Shown piece by piece: positions 1 through 9,585 of a stretch of DNA of 25,402 nucleotides. Position numbers and translations under genes: made by a program. The stretch covers positions 1 through 25,402 of the forward strand of contig CALSCO010001404.1 of the NCBI GenBank assembly GCA_943704415.1, in the 5' to 3' direction. Position 1 is the stretch's first letter; the number at the start of each line of letters is the position of its first letter. Origin of the DNA: Parvularia atlantis (taxonomy: Eukaryota > Opisthokonta > Rotosphaerida). The notes below the pieces were generated by a model. The model searched no databases. It was not told the DNA's origin and saw nothing but the letters and a program-made list of their open reading frames with translations.

Positions 1-335
1 CTCGCGCTCACGCGCCGCATCCCGTTCGGCCGCGCGCTGCAGATGCATCTCGGCGTGGTCGTCTGCGGGGCGTGCAGCGCGTCAGCCCGGGCCAGCGCGG
101 CGCCGATCGCTGACGCACAGAAGCCAGAGTAGTGCAGCAGCATCTCAAAGGCGCTCCCGGTCGCGAAGCCCGCGACGGCCAGATGCGTGTACGTGAGCCG
201 CCACGGCGCCGCTGCTGCCGCCGCCGCTGCCGATGCCGTGGCTGGCGCCGGTCCCACGTTTGGCCTCGCCCGTGCGACCGCGCGCGCCGCCGCGTTGACG
301 CTGCGCCCGCCGCTCCGCCCGATCGACGTGATCAT
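1..335 (-). CDS. Small single-pass membrane protein, SMIM4/UQCC5-like (partial, runs off window)
   Basis: Reading leftward, an ATG at 335 opens 72 codons. An intron (118 to 63, 56 nt, GTGCGT donor, GCTGAC branch-like motif, CAG acceptor) follows, and the second exon (62 to 1) leaves the window. The visible protein has an Ala/Arg-rich N-terminus of about 45 residues resembling a mitochondrial targeting peptide. After it comes a short hydrophobic stretch (LAVAGFATGSAFEMLL), then GFYD and a charged helix rich in E, R and A. That layout (one membrane helix, a FYD motif, then a basic/acidic helix) resembles SMIM4/UQCC5, a small mitochondrial complex III assembly factor. The likeness is motif-level only, so the name is tentative. 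It shares a 189 bp upstream region with the divergent RanGAP gene. The splice site is well supported because the intron motifs match the rest of the window. Confidence 0.5.
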   Translation of the reverse strand, partial: MITSIGRSGGRSVNAAARAVARARPNVGPAPATASAAAAAAAAPWRLTYTHLAVAGFATGSAFEMLLHYSGFCASAIGAALARADALHAPQTTTPRCICSARPNGMRRVSA

Positions 336-524
336 CCTTGACGCAGCGAGTTCACCCGGGTAACCGCGCCAACACGAAAAACGGCGGCGCGCCGCGCGCT
401 CGTTGTGCTCGGTGCCCTCGCCCTCGCCGGTCTGCTGCTGCTGCTGCTGCTGCACCGCCGCCGTCGCCCGCACCGCCCGCTGCCACCGCCACCGCCGTCG
501 CCCGCCAAGCCCGCTAAGCGCGCC
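336..524. promoter_or_regulatory. Bidirectional intergenic region between SMIM4-like gene and RanGAP
   Basis: This is a 189 bp gap between two divergent start codons, so it must hold both promoters and both 5' leaders. It contains an A-rich patch (about 372-381) and a CTG run. I see no TATA box or CCAAT box. Confidence 0.5.
432..452 (+). repeat. (CTG)7 trinucleotide repeat
   Basis: Seven perfect CTG units lie upstream of the RanGAP start codon, in the probable 5' leader or promoter. Read in the RanGAP frame they would encode a leucine run, but there is no upstream ATG. Confidence 0.9.
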
Positions 525-1941
525 ATGGCGACGAGCGTCTTCTCGATCGAAGGGCAGATGCTCAAGGCGCGCGCGTGCGCGCGGCCACGCGGCCGAGCCA
601 AACTGACGACGCGCGACCGTCGGCAGCTCGACAGCAAGGACGACGTGGCCAAGTTTGTCGAGCAGATCACGCAGACCGAGGCCCTGACCGAGGTGCGCCT
701 GAGCGGCAACACGCTCGGCGTCGAGGCCGCGGAGGAGCTCGGGCGCGCGCTCGCCAAGCACACGACGATCGAGGTGCGCACCGTGTGTGCGCGCGTCCGG
801 TGGCTCACGCCCGGCACCCAGCGCGCCATCCTCAGCGACATCTTCACCTCGCGCAAGCGCGACGTCATCCCGCAGGCCCTCGCCGCGCTCTGCGACGCCC
901 TCGCGCGCCAGACCAACCTGCGTGAGCTCGACGTGTCGGACAACGCGTTCGGCCCCGTCGGCGTGCCCTCGTTCGCGCCTCTGCTGGTCAGCAGCAAGAC
1001 GCTGCAGGTGCTCCGCGTCAACAACAACGGGCTCGGCCCCGAGGGCGGCTGCCTGCTCGCCGACGCGCTGCAGCGCAGCCTGGACGAGCGTGCGGCGGCA
1101 GGGCTCGCACCCACGCTCGTCACGCTCGTGTGCGGCCGCAACCGCCTCGAGAACAAGACCGCGATGGCGCTTGCCAAGGGTGCGCCAGCGATGATCGTGG
1201 CCTGTGCGCTGACGCTGCGCGCCAGTGTTGCCGGGCTACACGTCGCTGCGCGAGCTCCGGCTGCCGCAGAACGGCATCCGGCCCGAGGGCATCGCCGCGC
1301 TCGCCGAGAGCCTGCAGAGGTGCGCGCGCGCGGCAAATGCCGCTGTCGCCGGCCGACACGTCTGCGCAGTCTGGGCGAGCTTGAGTGGATCGACCTGATG
1401 GACAACACGGTTACGCCCAAGGCCGGGCTCAAGCTCGCCGAGGCCGTGCCGAGCTGGACGCGCCTGCGCAAGCTCGACCTGGGCGACTGCCTGCTCGGCA
1501 ACAAGACCGTGCTCGCGCTGGCCGCCAAGCTCAAGGGCGCCTGTCCGGAACTGGTGCCGCGCTCATGCCTGCATGCCTGCGAGCCGCGGTCGCGCTGATC
1601 ACGCTGCGCTTCGTGTTGCCGCAGGAGCTGCTCAACCTCTCGTTTGCCGAGGCCAAGGACGACGCGTTCCTTGCCCTGGCCGACGCGCTTGGCAACAAGC
1701 CCAAGCTGGCCAAGCTCGACGTCAACGGCAACACGGTGCACCCGCCGACCGAGCAGGGTGCGCTTCGTTGTGCGGCGATGGTGGGCGGTCGCTGAGCGCG
1801 TTGCGTCGTCGCAGTGCTGCGGGACGCGCTGGAGGCAATTGGGCAGCCGGGCGCGCTCGCGCCGATGGACGACAACGACCTCGACGGTGACGAGGACGAG
1901 AACAAGGACGAGGAGGGCGAGGGCGAGGGCGAGGGCGAGGG

Positions 1942-1973
<32 letters not shown>

Positions 1974-1978
1974 AGTGA
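525..1978 (+). CDS. RANGAP1: Ran GTPase-activating protein (RanGAP)
   Basis: Leucine-rich-repeat activator of Ran GTP hydrolysis, which keeps cytoplasmic Ran in the GDP form for nuclear transport. The ATG at 525 sits in a CCATGG context. Exons: 525-566, 627-773, 822-1179, 1226-1319, 1370-1553, 1625-1757, 1815-1978, giving 373 residues. The family landmarks are in order: a FSIEG start, FTSR with Arg74 at the place of the conserved RanGAP arginine, [36 protein letters not shown] and LDVNGN. The C-terminal acidic tail, mostly alternating Gly-Glu, replaces the animal SUMO-binding domain, so the overall form resembles yeast Rna1. Intron 1 needs a GC donor (AAG|GCGCGC) to give the conserved LKLDSKDD junction. 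A GTGCGC donor at 575 with the CAG ending at 634 is also in frame but fits homologues less well. Intron 2 (774-821) is 48 nt with no stop. Confidence 0.95.
1913..1966 (+). repeat. Tandem GAGGGC hexanucleotide, 9 units, in RanGAP tail
   Basis: Nine perfect GAGGGC units encode a Glu-Gly alternating acidic tail. Acidic tails are normal in RanGAP, but the perfect DNA repeat suggests length polymorphism. Confidence 0.95.
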
Positions 1979-2102
1979 GAGTGGCCGCTGCGGCTGTGTC
2001 GTGCACATCGCAGCATGGCCGTCGTCACTTTCTGCCGCAGCGTTCGTGTCGTGTCAATTGGTGTCAGGGAACGCGCGCCGCACGTCCCCACCACCCCTTG
2101 CC
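1979..2102 (+). promoter_or_regulatory. RanGAP 3' / Atg8-1 5' intergenic region
   Basis: A 124 bp spacer. An inverted CCAAT (ATTGG, 2057-2061) lies about 42 bp upstream of the Atg8-1 start codon. No other signal is recognised. Confidence 0.4.
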
Positions 2103-2816
2103 ATGGCAGCGAGCGAAGGAAGCACGCCCGCGCAGCGCACGTTCAAGGATAAGAACGCGCTCGGTGCGTGCGCGGCGGGGCGGCGGCGGGAGACGGTGGC
2201 CGGGCGGCGTGACGTGGCGCACGCGCGCCGCGGGGGCAAATCCCGCGAACTGTCCGGCGTCTGCCGCGACCGCACACCACGCCACGACACGACACGACGC
2301 TGATGCTGACGCACGCTCGCACGCGCCGCGCGCAGACGCACGGAGGGCCGAGGCCGCACGCATCCGCGCGCAGTACCCCGACAGCATCCCCGTGCGTCCT
2401 CCCGCCGCGTTCACAAGGTGCAACACGCGCACGCTGACAACGCGGCGGCGCCAGGTCATCTGCGAGAAGACCGACCGCAGCGACATCATCGAGATGGACA
2501 AGAAGAAGTACATCGTGCCGGCCGACTGGACCGTGGGCCAGTTCATCATGATGATCCGCAAGAACATCAGCCTCGGCAAGGAGATGGCCCTCTTCGTCTT
2601 TGTCGACCAGCCCGCGCGCTCGCTCCTGCCCACGCTCAAGGAGCACAAGATCCTGCCCGGGAGCAGCGAGGCCATGCTCGACATCTACAACAAGTACAAG
2701 GACGAGGACGGTGCGCAGGCCCCACCACATCGCGTCGCCAGCTCACGATGATCGCGCGCGCGCGGCCCGCAGGCTTCGTGTACTTCATCTACTCGGGCGA
2801 GAACACGTTTGGCTGA
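2103..2816 (+). CDS. ATG8: Atg8-family ubiquitin-like autophagy protein, copy 1 (C-terminal Gly exposed)
   Basis: Ubiquitin-like modifier conjugated to phosphatidylethanolamine on autophagosome membranes. Exons: 2103-2163, 2336-2391, 2455-2710, 2773-2816, for 138 residues. Intron 1 (172 nt) is the longest placed in the window. The Atg8 signature is clear: [61 protein letters not shown]. The stop follows that Gly directly, so Atg4 pre-processing would not be needed for conjugation. Two things differ from the usual roughly 117-residue protein: about 20 extra N-terminal residues, and an insertion of about 13 residues after FVFVDQ, before the LPGSSEAM helix. The next gene carries an insertion at the same place, so the pair look like tandem duplicates. 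Confidence 0.95.
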
Positions 2817-3285
2817 GCGCGGCACGGGTCCGCCTCTGCCGCTGTGCGATGTGTATCAAGTCGGGCATTTGATTGTGGCGCGCGTGCATTCAAGTTGGTG
2901 CGGATGGCGGGCGGGCAGGGGCATTTCAATGACACCGAGGAACAACAACAGCAAGAACAAGACAAGGTAAGGCCAGACAGGACCACTTATGATCAGGCGT
3001 GCTGCCGCTGCCGCTCGCAAGTGCGGATGTTGCGGTATATGGCCGCTCGCCCCGCTTTGGCCATGTCACGTGCCCAAAACCGTTACGGAGTTGCCGATGC
3101 TTACACGCACCTGTACATCTCGACTCTCGATGCGTGACACTGTCCACTTGTGTCACGAACCTGCGACGCGCGCGCGTGTCACGCGTCCCCTGCGCGCGCC
3201 CTCTCGTGCACTGGCCCGCGGTGTGTCTGCGCGCGTGCGCTGATGGCGCGCCGCTGCGCTGCAGGCCCTCTCGCTGCGCCCGGCC
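2817..3285. other. 469 bp intergenic stretch before Atg8-2
   Basis: No confident gene is present. It is less GC-rich than its surroundings, as expected for 3' and 5' flanks. An open frame from an ATG at 2904 encodes 78 residues beginning with a Gln-rich stretch; I recognise no family and do not call it. TGTACA occurs at 3112-3117. Near the right end, a GCTGAT followed by CAG (ending 3264) looks like the 3' end of an intron of the Atg8-2 transcript, so Atg8-2 may have an upstream exon or a leader intron whose donor I cannot fix. Confidence 0.45.
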
Positions 3286-3992
3286 ATGTCCCTCGTTGAC
3301 GGTGACTCGGATCCGAACCTCGCTGCCGCGCCGGCCGAGCCCGAGCCCACGCCTACGCCTACGCCTACGCCAGCACCCGCGCCCACCACCGCACCCGCGC
3401 CCGCCGCGCCGCCTGCACCCGCACCGACGCGCCCCGCTGAGCCGTGGCGGATGGTTTACAAGGAGCGGTTCACGTTCGGTGCGTCACAGTCTCGCGCGAC
3501 TCGATATGGCGCGCGCACGAAGCAGCCGCTGACGCTGTGCGAGCAGACGAGCGTGCGACCCAATACCGGAGCCTGATGCGGCGCACGCCGAGGGGCCGCA
3601 TCGCGGTGCGCCATGTGTTCGCCCGCCAGCGCGTGATCGACTGACATTGGCGCACGTGGCCCGGGCGGCAGGTCGTATGCGTGCCTGCGCTGAGCCAGGC
3701 CGCCGCAACGCCGGCGACGCTGGTGGTGCCCAGGTTTACCATCCCGCCCGAGATCACGTTTGGCCAGATCATCTACCTGCTGCGCAGGCACACCGGCGTG
3801 CAGCCGCACGAGTCGCTGTTTATCTACGTAAACCAGGCCGCGGAGGGCTTCTTCGGGCCGCGGCACGAGCCGATGCTGCCGCCCTCGTCGATGACGCTCG
3901 GGCAGGCGGCGGTGCGGTGCCGCGACGAGGATGGCTTCGTGTACATTCTATACGCGCTCGACAACGTCTTTGGCTGCGCCGGCGCTGCGTGA
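3286..3992 (+). CDS. ATG8: Atg8-family protein, copy 2 (divergent, Pro-rich N-terminal extension, C-terminal tail)
   Basis: Exons: 3286-3478, 3547-3605, 3672-3992, for 190 residues. The first 55 or so residues are low-complexity Thr/Pro/Ala (a TPTPTP run). Then comes a degenerate Atg8 domain: YKERFTFDERATQYRSLM, GRIAVVCV, IPPEITFGQIIYLLRRH, LFIYVNQ, DEDGFVYILYALDNVFG. The central basic DKKKYLVP strand has become PRFTIPPE, so substrate and receptor preferences have probably changed. After the Phe-Gly there are five more residues (CAGAA), so this copy would need Atg4-type cleavage, unlike its upstream neighbour. The insertion after VNQ matches the one in copy 1. The start was chosen as the first in-frame ATG, with a gccATGTC context; an upstream exon is possible. 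Confidence 0.88.
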
Positions 3993-4218
3993 AGTTTCCC
4001 TGTGTCTGTGTGCTGCGTGCGAGTGCGTGCGACGTCGGCAAGGCAACTGAAGGCAAAAAAAGAGCGCGGCTGAAACCAGTGTCTCAGCAGCGCGGACCAC
4101 GCGCGGCGCCTCCATTTTCTGCCGCCGTCAGCCGTGTCGTGTCGCGCGTTCCCGACGGCGCACGCCGCATCCGCCACCCCGCGCCGCATCGCCACCGCCC
4201 ACCACCACCACCACCCGC
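3993..4218 (+). promoter_or_regulatory. Spacer between Atg8-2 and SWIRM gene
   Basis: A 226 bp non-coding stretch with a short poly-A (about 4055-4061) and a CCACCA-rich run just before the next ATG. No recognised promoter box. Confidence 0.35.
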
Positions 4219-5135
4219 ATGGCCCAGGTCGCGACGCTCGCGCTGCTGCGCGCGCCCGGCAGCCGGCGCAAGCAGGCGCGCCCCTCGCGCGCGTCCAAGA
4301 GCCCGTCCGACCGCCCCGCGCGATACTTTGTGCTGGCGCTCGGGGCCGGCGAGGGCGCTGAGCGCACCGCGGCCGTGGGCTCGCCGGCAGCGGCCACCGC
4401 GGGCACCGAGAGCGTGCGTGACGCGCGCGCGCGCGTGCGCAGAGGACGGACACTGACGGCTCCCTCGCGCAGGCGGTCGGAAGCAGCTCGCACAGCGGCG
4501 TGACGAGCAGCAGCGCGAGCGACGCCGGGTCGCCGGCCGCGGTGTCGACGGGTCTCGCCGCCACCGCCGCTGCTGCTGCTGCTGCTTCGTCTGTCGGCAA
4601 CGGTGCGCCGTGCGCCGCCGCTGCGCGTCGCCGCTCAACGAGGATCCAGGACACGACGCGCAGGCGAGCGCGCAGACGGCCGCAGAGGGCGACAGCAAGG
4701 GCGTGCAGAGCGGTGGCAGCGGCAGTGACACGCCCATGGACGCCGCGCCCGCGCAGGGCAAGGGCAAATGTGCGTCGCGCCCGCTCGCTCTTGTTGCGCT
4801 CCCCGCTCATGACGCTGCTTGCGCCACCCCCACCACCAGCCGCCGCCGCCATCGCCGAGGCCGCCGCCGAGCTGCTGCTCACCCCAGCCGAGCGCCAGTT
4901 CGCGGCCGAGAACAAGATGACGCAGCGGCTGTACGTCAAGATGAAGGAGGCCCTCGTCAGGGAGCAGCAGCGCCTGGGCAAGATCGAGAAGAAGCTAGTG
5001 CGTGCTCTCCTGCGCCCACCTCGACGCAGCTCACCATGTCGGCACGCGCAGGCCCAGCGCATCTACCGCAACGACTCGCCCCGGGCCGGCCGCGTGTACG
5101 ACTTCCTCGTCTCGATCGGCGCGCTCATCGCATGA
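4219..5135 (+). CDS. Small SWIRM-domain protein
   Basis: Exons: 4219-4413, 4473-4602, 4650-4769, 4840-4997, 5052-5135, for 228 residues. The first 145 or so residues are low-complexity Ala/Ser/Gly-rich and probably disordered. The last 80 form a SWIRM-like helical domain: LTPAERQFAAENKMTQRLY, MKEALVREQQRLGKI, AQRIYRND, RVYDFLVSIGAL. The pattern (LC/F..L.., Y...K.AL..E, G, A..I...D, ...DFLV..G) matches the C-terminal SWIRM of ADA2-type chromatin adaptors, a DNA- or nucleosome-contacting domain. The ADA2 ZZ finger and SANT domain are absent, so this is not full ADA2; yeast Fun19-like short SWIRM proteins are a closer analogue. A role in chromatin is inferred from the domain alone. The acceptor of intron 2 (4603-4649) could lie at a nearby later CAG. 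The stop is 33 bp from the stop of the convergent protease gene. Confidence 0.75.
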
Positions 5136-5168
5136 CTTTGTGTTACGGTACAACAAACGGCAAGCTGG
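5136..5168. terminator. Shared convergent 3' spacer with near-palindrome
   Basis: Only 33 bp separate two convergent stop codons. The segment 5138-5156 (TTGTGTTACGGTACAACAA) nearly equals its own reverse complement, so both transcripts would present almost the same 3' signal. Function is inferred from position only. Confidence 0.35.
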
Positions 5169-8100
5169 TTATGCGGCGGCAGCGGCAGCGGCGGGCAGCG
5201 GGTCGCTCGTCGCGTACTGCTGCAAGCCCGCCTTGAACGCAAGCCAGTCGCCTGGCACATGCACTTGTCAGCGCGCCCGCGGCGCACACGCGCGCGCGCA
5301 CCGATCGCCGCTTGCCCAGGCAGGAGCACGGACCCCGACGGCGACGTGAAGATCTGCACATCCAGCGACCGCCTACTCAGCGTTGCGACGAGCGACAGCT
5401 GCGGCCGCACCGTGAGCACGCGCGCCCACAGGCAACAGCGCGCCACGCGCACCAGCTGCGCCCGCAGCGCCGACGGCGACAGGCCCCGCACGTGCCCCAG
5501 CTGCCGCTGCGGCCGGTCAAAGACGTACTTGGCGCCGAGGATCTCGGTGAAGAACGCGTCGCTGCGCTGGCCGAGCGTCTGCGGCGGCGGGGCCAGGATC
5601 GCGGCCGCGACCGACTGCATCGTCGCCACGTCGCTGTCGCTCAGACCGCCGAGCCAGGCCGCGACGCCGTCCCAGAACGCGTGCACGCGCTCGCTCAGGT
5701 AGCCCGGCGGCTGCGTCGACTGCACAATGACCATGATCCCGTACACGTTCGAAACGACGTCCGTGCGTGCTGCCGCGCGCGTGCGCGCGCGAGTCAACCG
5801 CCTCGCGCTAGCGCACGCTGTCCGCGACCGCGCACCAGACACAATGTACCCCAGCTGCTCGATCGTGCGCAGCTGATTGAACGCGCGCTCGTACAGCATC
5901 TGCCCGAGCAGCCGCAGAGCGGCCTGGTCGGCGATCTTCGCAGCAGCACATCAGCAGCGCGCTTGCAGCCGACCATCGTATGGCGCACCGTTGCCGGTCC
6001 CAGCGGCCAGTACGCCACCAGTGCCGTGTTGACGCTCGTCGTGTATGTCGCGTTGAGCACGTGTGCGCCCTCGGGCAGCTTGCGGACGTAAAACACCGGC
6101 TCGATCAGGTGCTCGACCTCAGGGAACGTGTCCGAGACGCACTCGCCGCGCAGTTCCTGAGCGTGTGTCAGCGCTCGCTCGGCAGTGACCGCGGTCCGCC
6201 CGCACCGTCAGCGCCATCAGCGGCTGCAGCGCCCGCACGGCGTCGTCCTTGCGCGTGTTGCCGATCCAGAGCACCTCAATCCTGACCTTGCTGTACATGC
6301 ACTGGACGTACTCGGCAAAGGTCTCGTAGTCCAGTCCGCGCAGCGCCTCGAGCGTGGCCTCGCGTGTCCACCGCTGCTCAACCAGCAGCAGGCGCTCCCA
6401 GTACAGCGCCTGGCGGTACGCGTCAATGTACTCGGCGTTGCGCACGTCCTCCTCGAGCTGCGCCAGGACCACGCTCAGCTGCGCGGCCGTGAAGGCGGTG
6501 CTCGTCAGCTGCGACGTCAGCAGCGCCACGACCTGCGGCATCTTCTCCGACCAGCCCTCGACGCGCAGCTGCAGCGCCGCACCCGGCTGCGCGCCTGACG
6601 TCGCCACCGTCACCGTGTAGCCGGCGAGCTCGGCCGGGTACAGCGCCTCGCTCATGCGGTCGGTCAGCATCGCCGCGTACAACGCGGCAAAGGCCGCCGC
6701 AACGACGTCGTCCGGGTTGAGCGCGCTGATCAGGCGGACCTGTGCCGCTGGTTAGCCGCACCGCACTGCGTCACCTGCCGTTGGCACGCACCTGAAGCAC
6801 GTCCCGACTCTGCACAAACACCTCGTCTTGCAGGTACCACACGCTCGCGAGCGGCTGCGCGGGCAAATCGATCTTGCGCGGCACCGCGCCGGCCCACGCA
6901 GCGTCGACCTCGTTCACGCTCACGTCGCGCACGACGTAGATGTTGGCCGCGGGGAAGGACAGGTCCGGCAGCGAGGGGTTGCCACCCCACGCCGCCAGCT
7001 GCGCCGCGCTGAACGGCGCGCTCGTGTACTCGATCCCGTAGTACTCCTCTGTGCGCACGGGCACGTCCGCCGGCAGCGTCGGCGCCTCGACAAACGCGAC
7101 CAGGCTGCTCGGGTCGCGCAGCGTCGACAGCGTCTGCTGCACGTAGCCCACGTTGAAGTTGGCGCGCAGCGGAGGCGCGAGGATGTCCTCGGCCTGCGTC
7201 ACGTAGCCCATGCGCGCGGCCAGCGCGGACGCCGTCGGCGCCGGGTCGGTCTGGTCGGGGAAGAGCCAGCGGATGTGTGCCGCCTGCTGCTGCTCGTCGA
7301 AGAAGCGCTGTAGCTCGTCCGGGGTTGCGACCGACAGCATGTGGATGTAGGCGAACGTGCTCGCGACGACGTCGTCAACGTGCGCCAGGCCTGACTCGGT
7401 CAGCTCGACGGTCACCAGAAACAGCGACGTAAAACTCATCTCGTCGACCTCGCTCTGCAGCGACGTGGCCCACGCCTGCCGACGTAAGTACACGTACAGC
7501 GACCCTGCGAGCGCGACAGCGGTCAGCCCCGCGTACTCAGCGATCGGTGAGCGCGAACGCACCCTCGCCCTCGTGGCCCAGCAGGTCCACGAGCTGGTAC
7601 TGGAACGGGCTGTCACGGTAGTGCTGCTGGTACGAGACCTGCACGCGCGTGCTGAGCAACGAGGGCGACGCGCAGGCGAGTGCCGCACCATCGGCCACAT
7701 CAGCGTCAGGCGGCGGATCTCCTGCACGGGCACGAGCGTGTAGCACACACCAAGCTGCGCCGGGCCGAACGCCTCGGCCAGTAGCGCGTCGGGGTCGTCT
7801 GAGCCGTCGCTCGGCTGTGGGGGCGTCGTCACCACCGGCAGGCCCGAAAAGCTCTCGTCGGCCTGTCGCGCTCATCAGAGCACGCCGGCAGAGCGCCGTC
7901 CGGCTCTCGCACACGCACCCACGCGAACAGCGTTGCCAGCGGCTCGGCCCCGTACACGACCACCTGCGACGTCGATGCGGCGTAGTGCGCGAGGTAGAAG
8001 CTGCGGATCTCGTCGCGACGCTGCTCGGCGTCGGTCAGCATGTGTGCGCGCGCGCGTGTGTGCTTGTGCTTGTGTGTGCGGCTCACCTGCGGGTACTGCG

Positions 8101-9539
8101 ACGGCCTGGACGGTAGCAGCGTCGCGAGCGAGCCCGTGAAGAAGCGCGAGTACGCGTGCGACGATTTGGCGGCGACCTGCGTGAATGTGCGTCAGAAAAC
8201 GCAGCATAGAGAGCGCGGGCTCAGCATCCGCACCTGCGTCATGCGGAAGAGGCGCCACAGGTCGTTCCGCAGGTTCTTACTGTGCTCGTTGTCGACCGCG
8301 CGCGCCTCGCGCGCCAGCGCCGACACGTTGAGCAGCGGCGACTGCATGAAGCTTGCGAGCATGTCCATCTTTGGTGCACGCGCGCCGCTCAGCCTCCGCC
8401 CCAGCCGCCGCCCCAGCCGCAGCAGCACAAAGGCGAGCGGCGCACCGGCTCGCGCAGGTACTTGCTGTCGACCTGGAAAAAGTAGTTGGTGTTGTCCGTA
8501 CTCGTGTACGCGTTGGCGTAGCCGCCGTGCTGCGACAGGTACTTGAAGTAGCCGTCCTCGGCCGGGTACTGCGCGCAGACGAGGGCGCTAAGCGCGGCGA
8601 CGTGTGTGCAGATGTGGGCCGCACCTTGTCCGTGCCCATGAACAGCATGTGCTCGAGGTAGTGCGCGAGGCCCGCGATGGTCGCCGGGTTGCTCAGCGAT
8701 CTGCGCGTTGCACGTCGCTCAGCATGCTCCGTCCTGCCTCCGCACCGCCTCCGCGCACCCGGCGTTGACGTTCACGGCCGTCGCGGCGAGCGTCGTGGCC
8801 GGGTCCGACACGAGCAGCACGCGCAGCAGGTTGCGCCCGAGCACGCCGTAGCTGTACGTGCGCCGGTCGTTGGGCGAGGCCGCGAGCGTCTGAAAGTTGG
8901 GGTTGTCAAACGGCGGCGGCTGCGTGGGCGGTTGCGTGGGCGGTTGCGTGGGCGGCTGCGTGCTCGTCGGGGCTGTGTGCGCACGCGTCGGCATGAGCTC
9001 ATCAGCGAGTAGCGGAGGCACGTCACTGGGTAGGACCGTCGGCACCGTGTCGACGTCGGCCCCGCCACTCATCGGCAGCAGCACGACGCCGGTGATGACG
9101 AGCACGGCCACGAGCAGGATGGCGCCGAGCAGAACGAGCTGGCCGCGTCGCCGGCCGTCTGCGTCGCTGCATCAGCGCGACCGACTGATGCGGCGCGCGC
9201 ACCGAGGTCGCGGAAGAACAGAAACGGGTTGCGTGGCGTCGTCGTCGTGCCGTTAGGCGGCGTCCTGCCGCGCAGCACGTCAGCCGCACGTCGCCCGTCT
9301 CGCGCACACACGCGCGCGCGCGCGCATGCACCAGTCGTCGATGTCGCCCAGCTGCGCGGCGGCCGGCGCGGCCTCGGGCGGCCCGCCGACGAACACGGCC
9401 TCCTCATCGTCGTCGAGCGTCTCGAGCGTGTCCAGCTCAAAGTACTGCGGCTTGCCGGCGCCGCCGCCCGCGCCGCCGAGGCGCTGCGTGAACGTGCGCT
9501 TGGCCAGGGTGGCGGCGGATGCGGGTGCGGTAGCCACGT
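5169..9539 (-). CDS. Membrane-anchored M16 (insulysin/nardilysin-type) zinc metalloprotease
   Basis: Sixteen exons read leftward: 9539-9332, 9264-9203, 9158-8759, 8700-8625, 8568-8446, 8368-8234, 8176-8087, 8020-7919, 7862-7689, 7638-7563, 7504-6792, 6739-6206, 6156-5989, 5935-5836, 5769-5302, 5251-5169; about 1,169 residues. Residues 1-96 are acidic to Arg-rich. A 21-residue hydrophobic helix (about 97-117) preceded by RRR suggests a type II anchor. A TQPP repeat stalk (DNA repeat 8915-8962) and the catalytic domain follow. The inverted zinc motif is HYLEH (about 236-240); the distal Glu in AVDNEH lies 77 residues on, as in insulin-degrading enzyme. Other IDE landmarks are SLSNPATIAGLAHY, TNYFFQVD, LGHEGEG and TIEQLGYIV. 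Two acceptors are AAG, not CAG. No in-frame ATG precedes the first clear exon, so the true start is unresolved. Confidence 0.92.
8915..8962 (-). repeat. 12-bp tandem repeat, 4 units, encoding TQPP stalk
   Basis: Four near-perfect copies of a 12 bp unit (plus-strand GGCGGYTGCGTG) encode repeated Thr-Gln-Pro-Pro just after the membrane helix of the M16 protease. A rigid, possibly O-glycosylated stalk is an inference. Confidence 0.9.
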
Positions 9540-9585
9540 CTGCAATTGGCGCGACTCAGTCACCCGCATCCGCCGCCTGCGTCAG
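9540..9585. promoter_or_regulatory. 46 bp divergent promoter (M16 protease / ZPR1) with inverted CCAAT
   Basis: Only 46 bp lie between the first recognisable protease exon and the ZPR1 ATG. It holds ATTGG (9545-9549), a CCAAT box on the minus strand. On the minus strand TTGCAG at 9545-9540 could instead be an intron acceptor for a missing first protease exon. Confidence 0.4.

Noticed and set aside
405-524. In-frame upstream extension of RanGAP that would encode a leucine-rich signal anchor.
   Set aside because: It has no ATG (it starts only with GTG/TTG), RanGAP is cytosolic, and the ATG at 525 has an ideal context and matches the family start.
332-2008. Very long minus-strand open frame opposite RanGAP.
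   Set aside because: It is an antisense shadow of GC-rich coding sequence, full of low-complexity Ala/Leu/Arg. The plus-strand frame has unambiguous homology.
2904-3137. Plus-strand open frame starting with a Gln-rich peptide, with GTAAGG at 2967.
   Set aside because: No family resemblance, GTAAGG does not match the local donor style, and no convincing second exon was found. Left uncalled.
3824-5062. Long minus-strand open frame opposite the Atg8-2 / SWIRM region.
   Set aside because: Arg/Ala-rich with no recognisable motif; the plus-strand exons explain the sequence.
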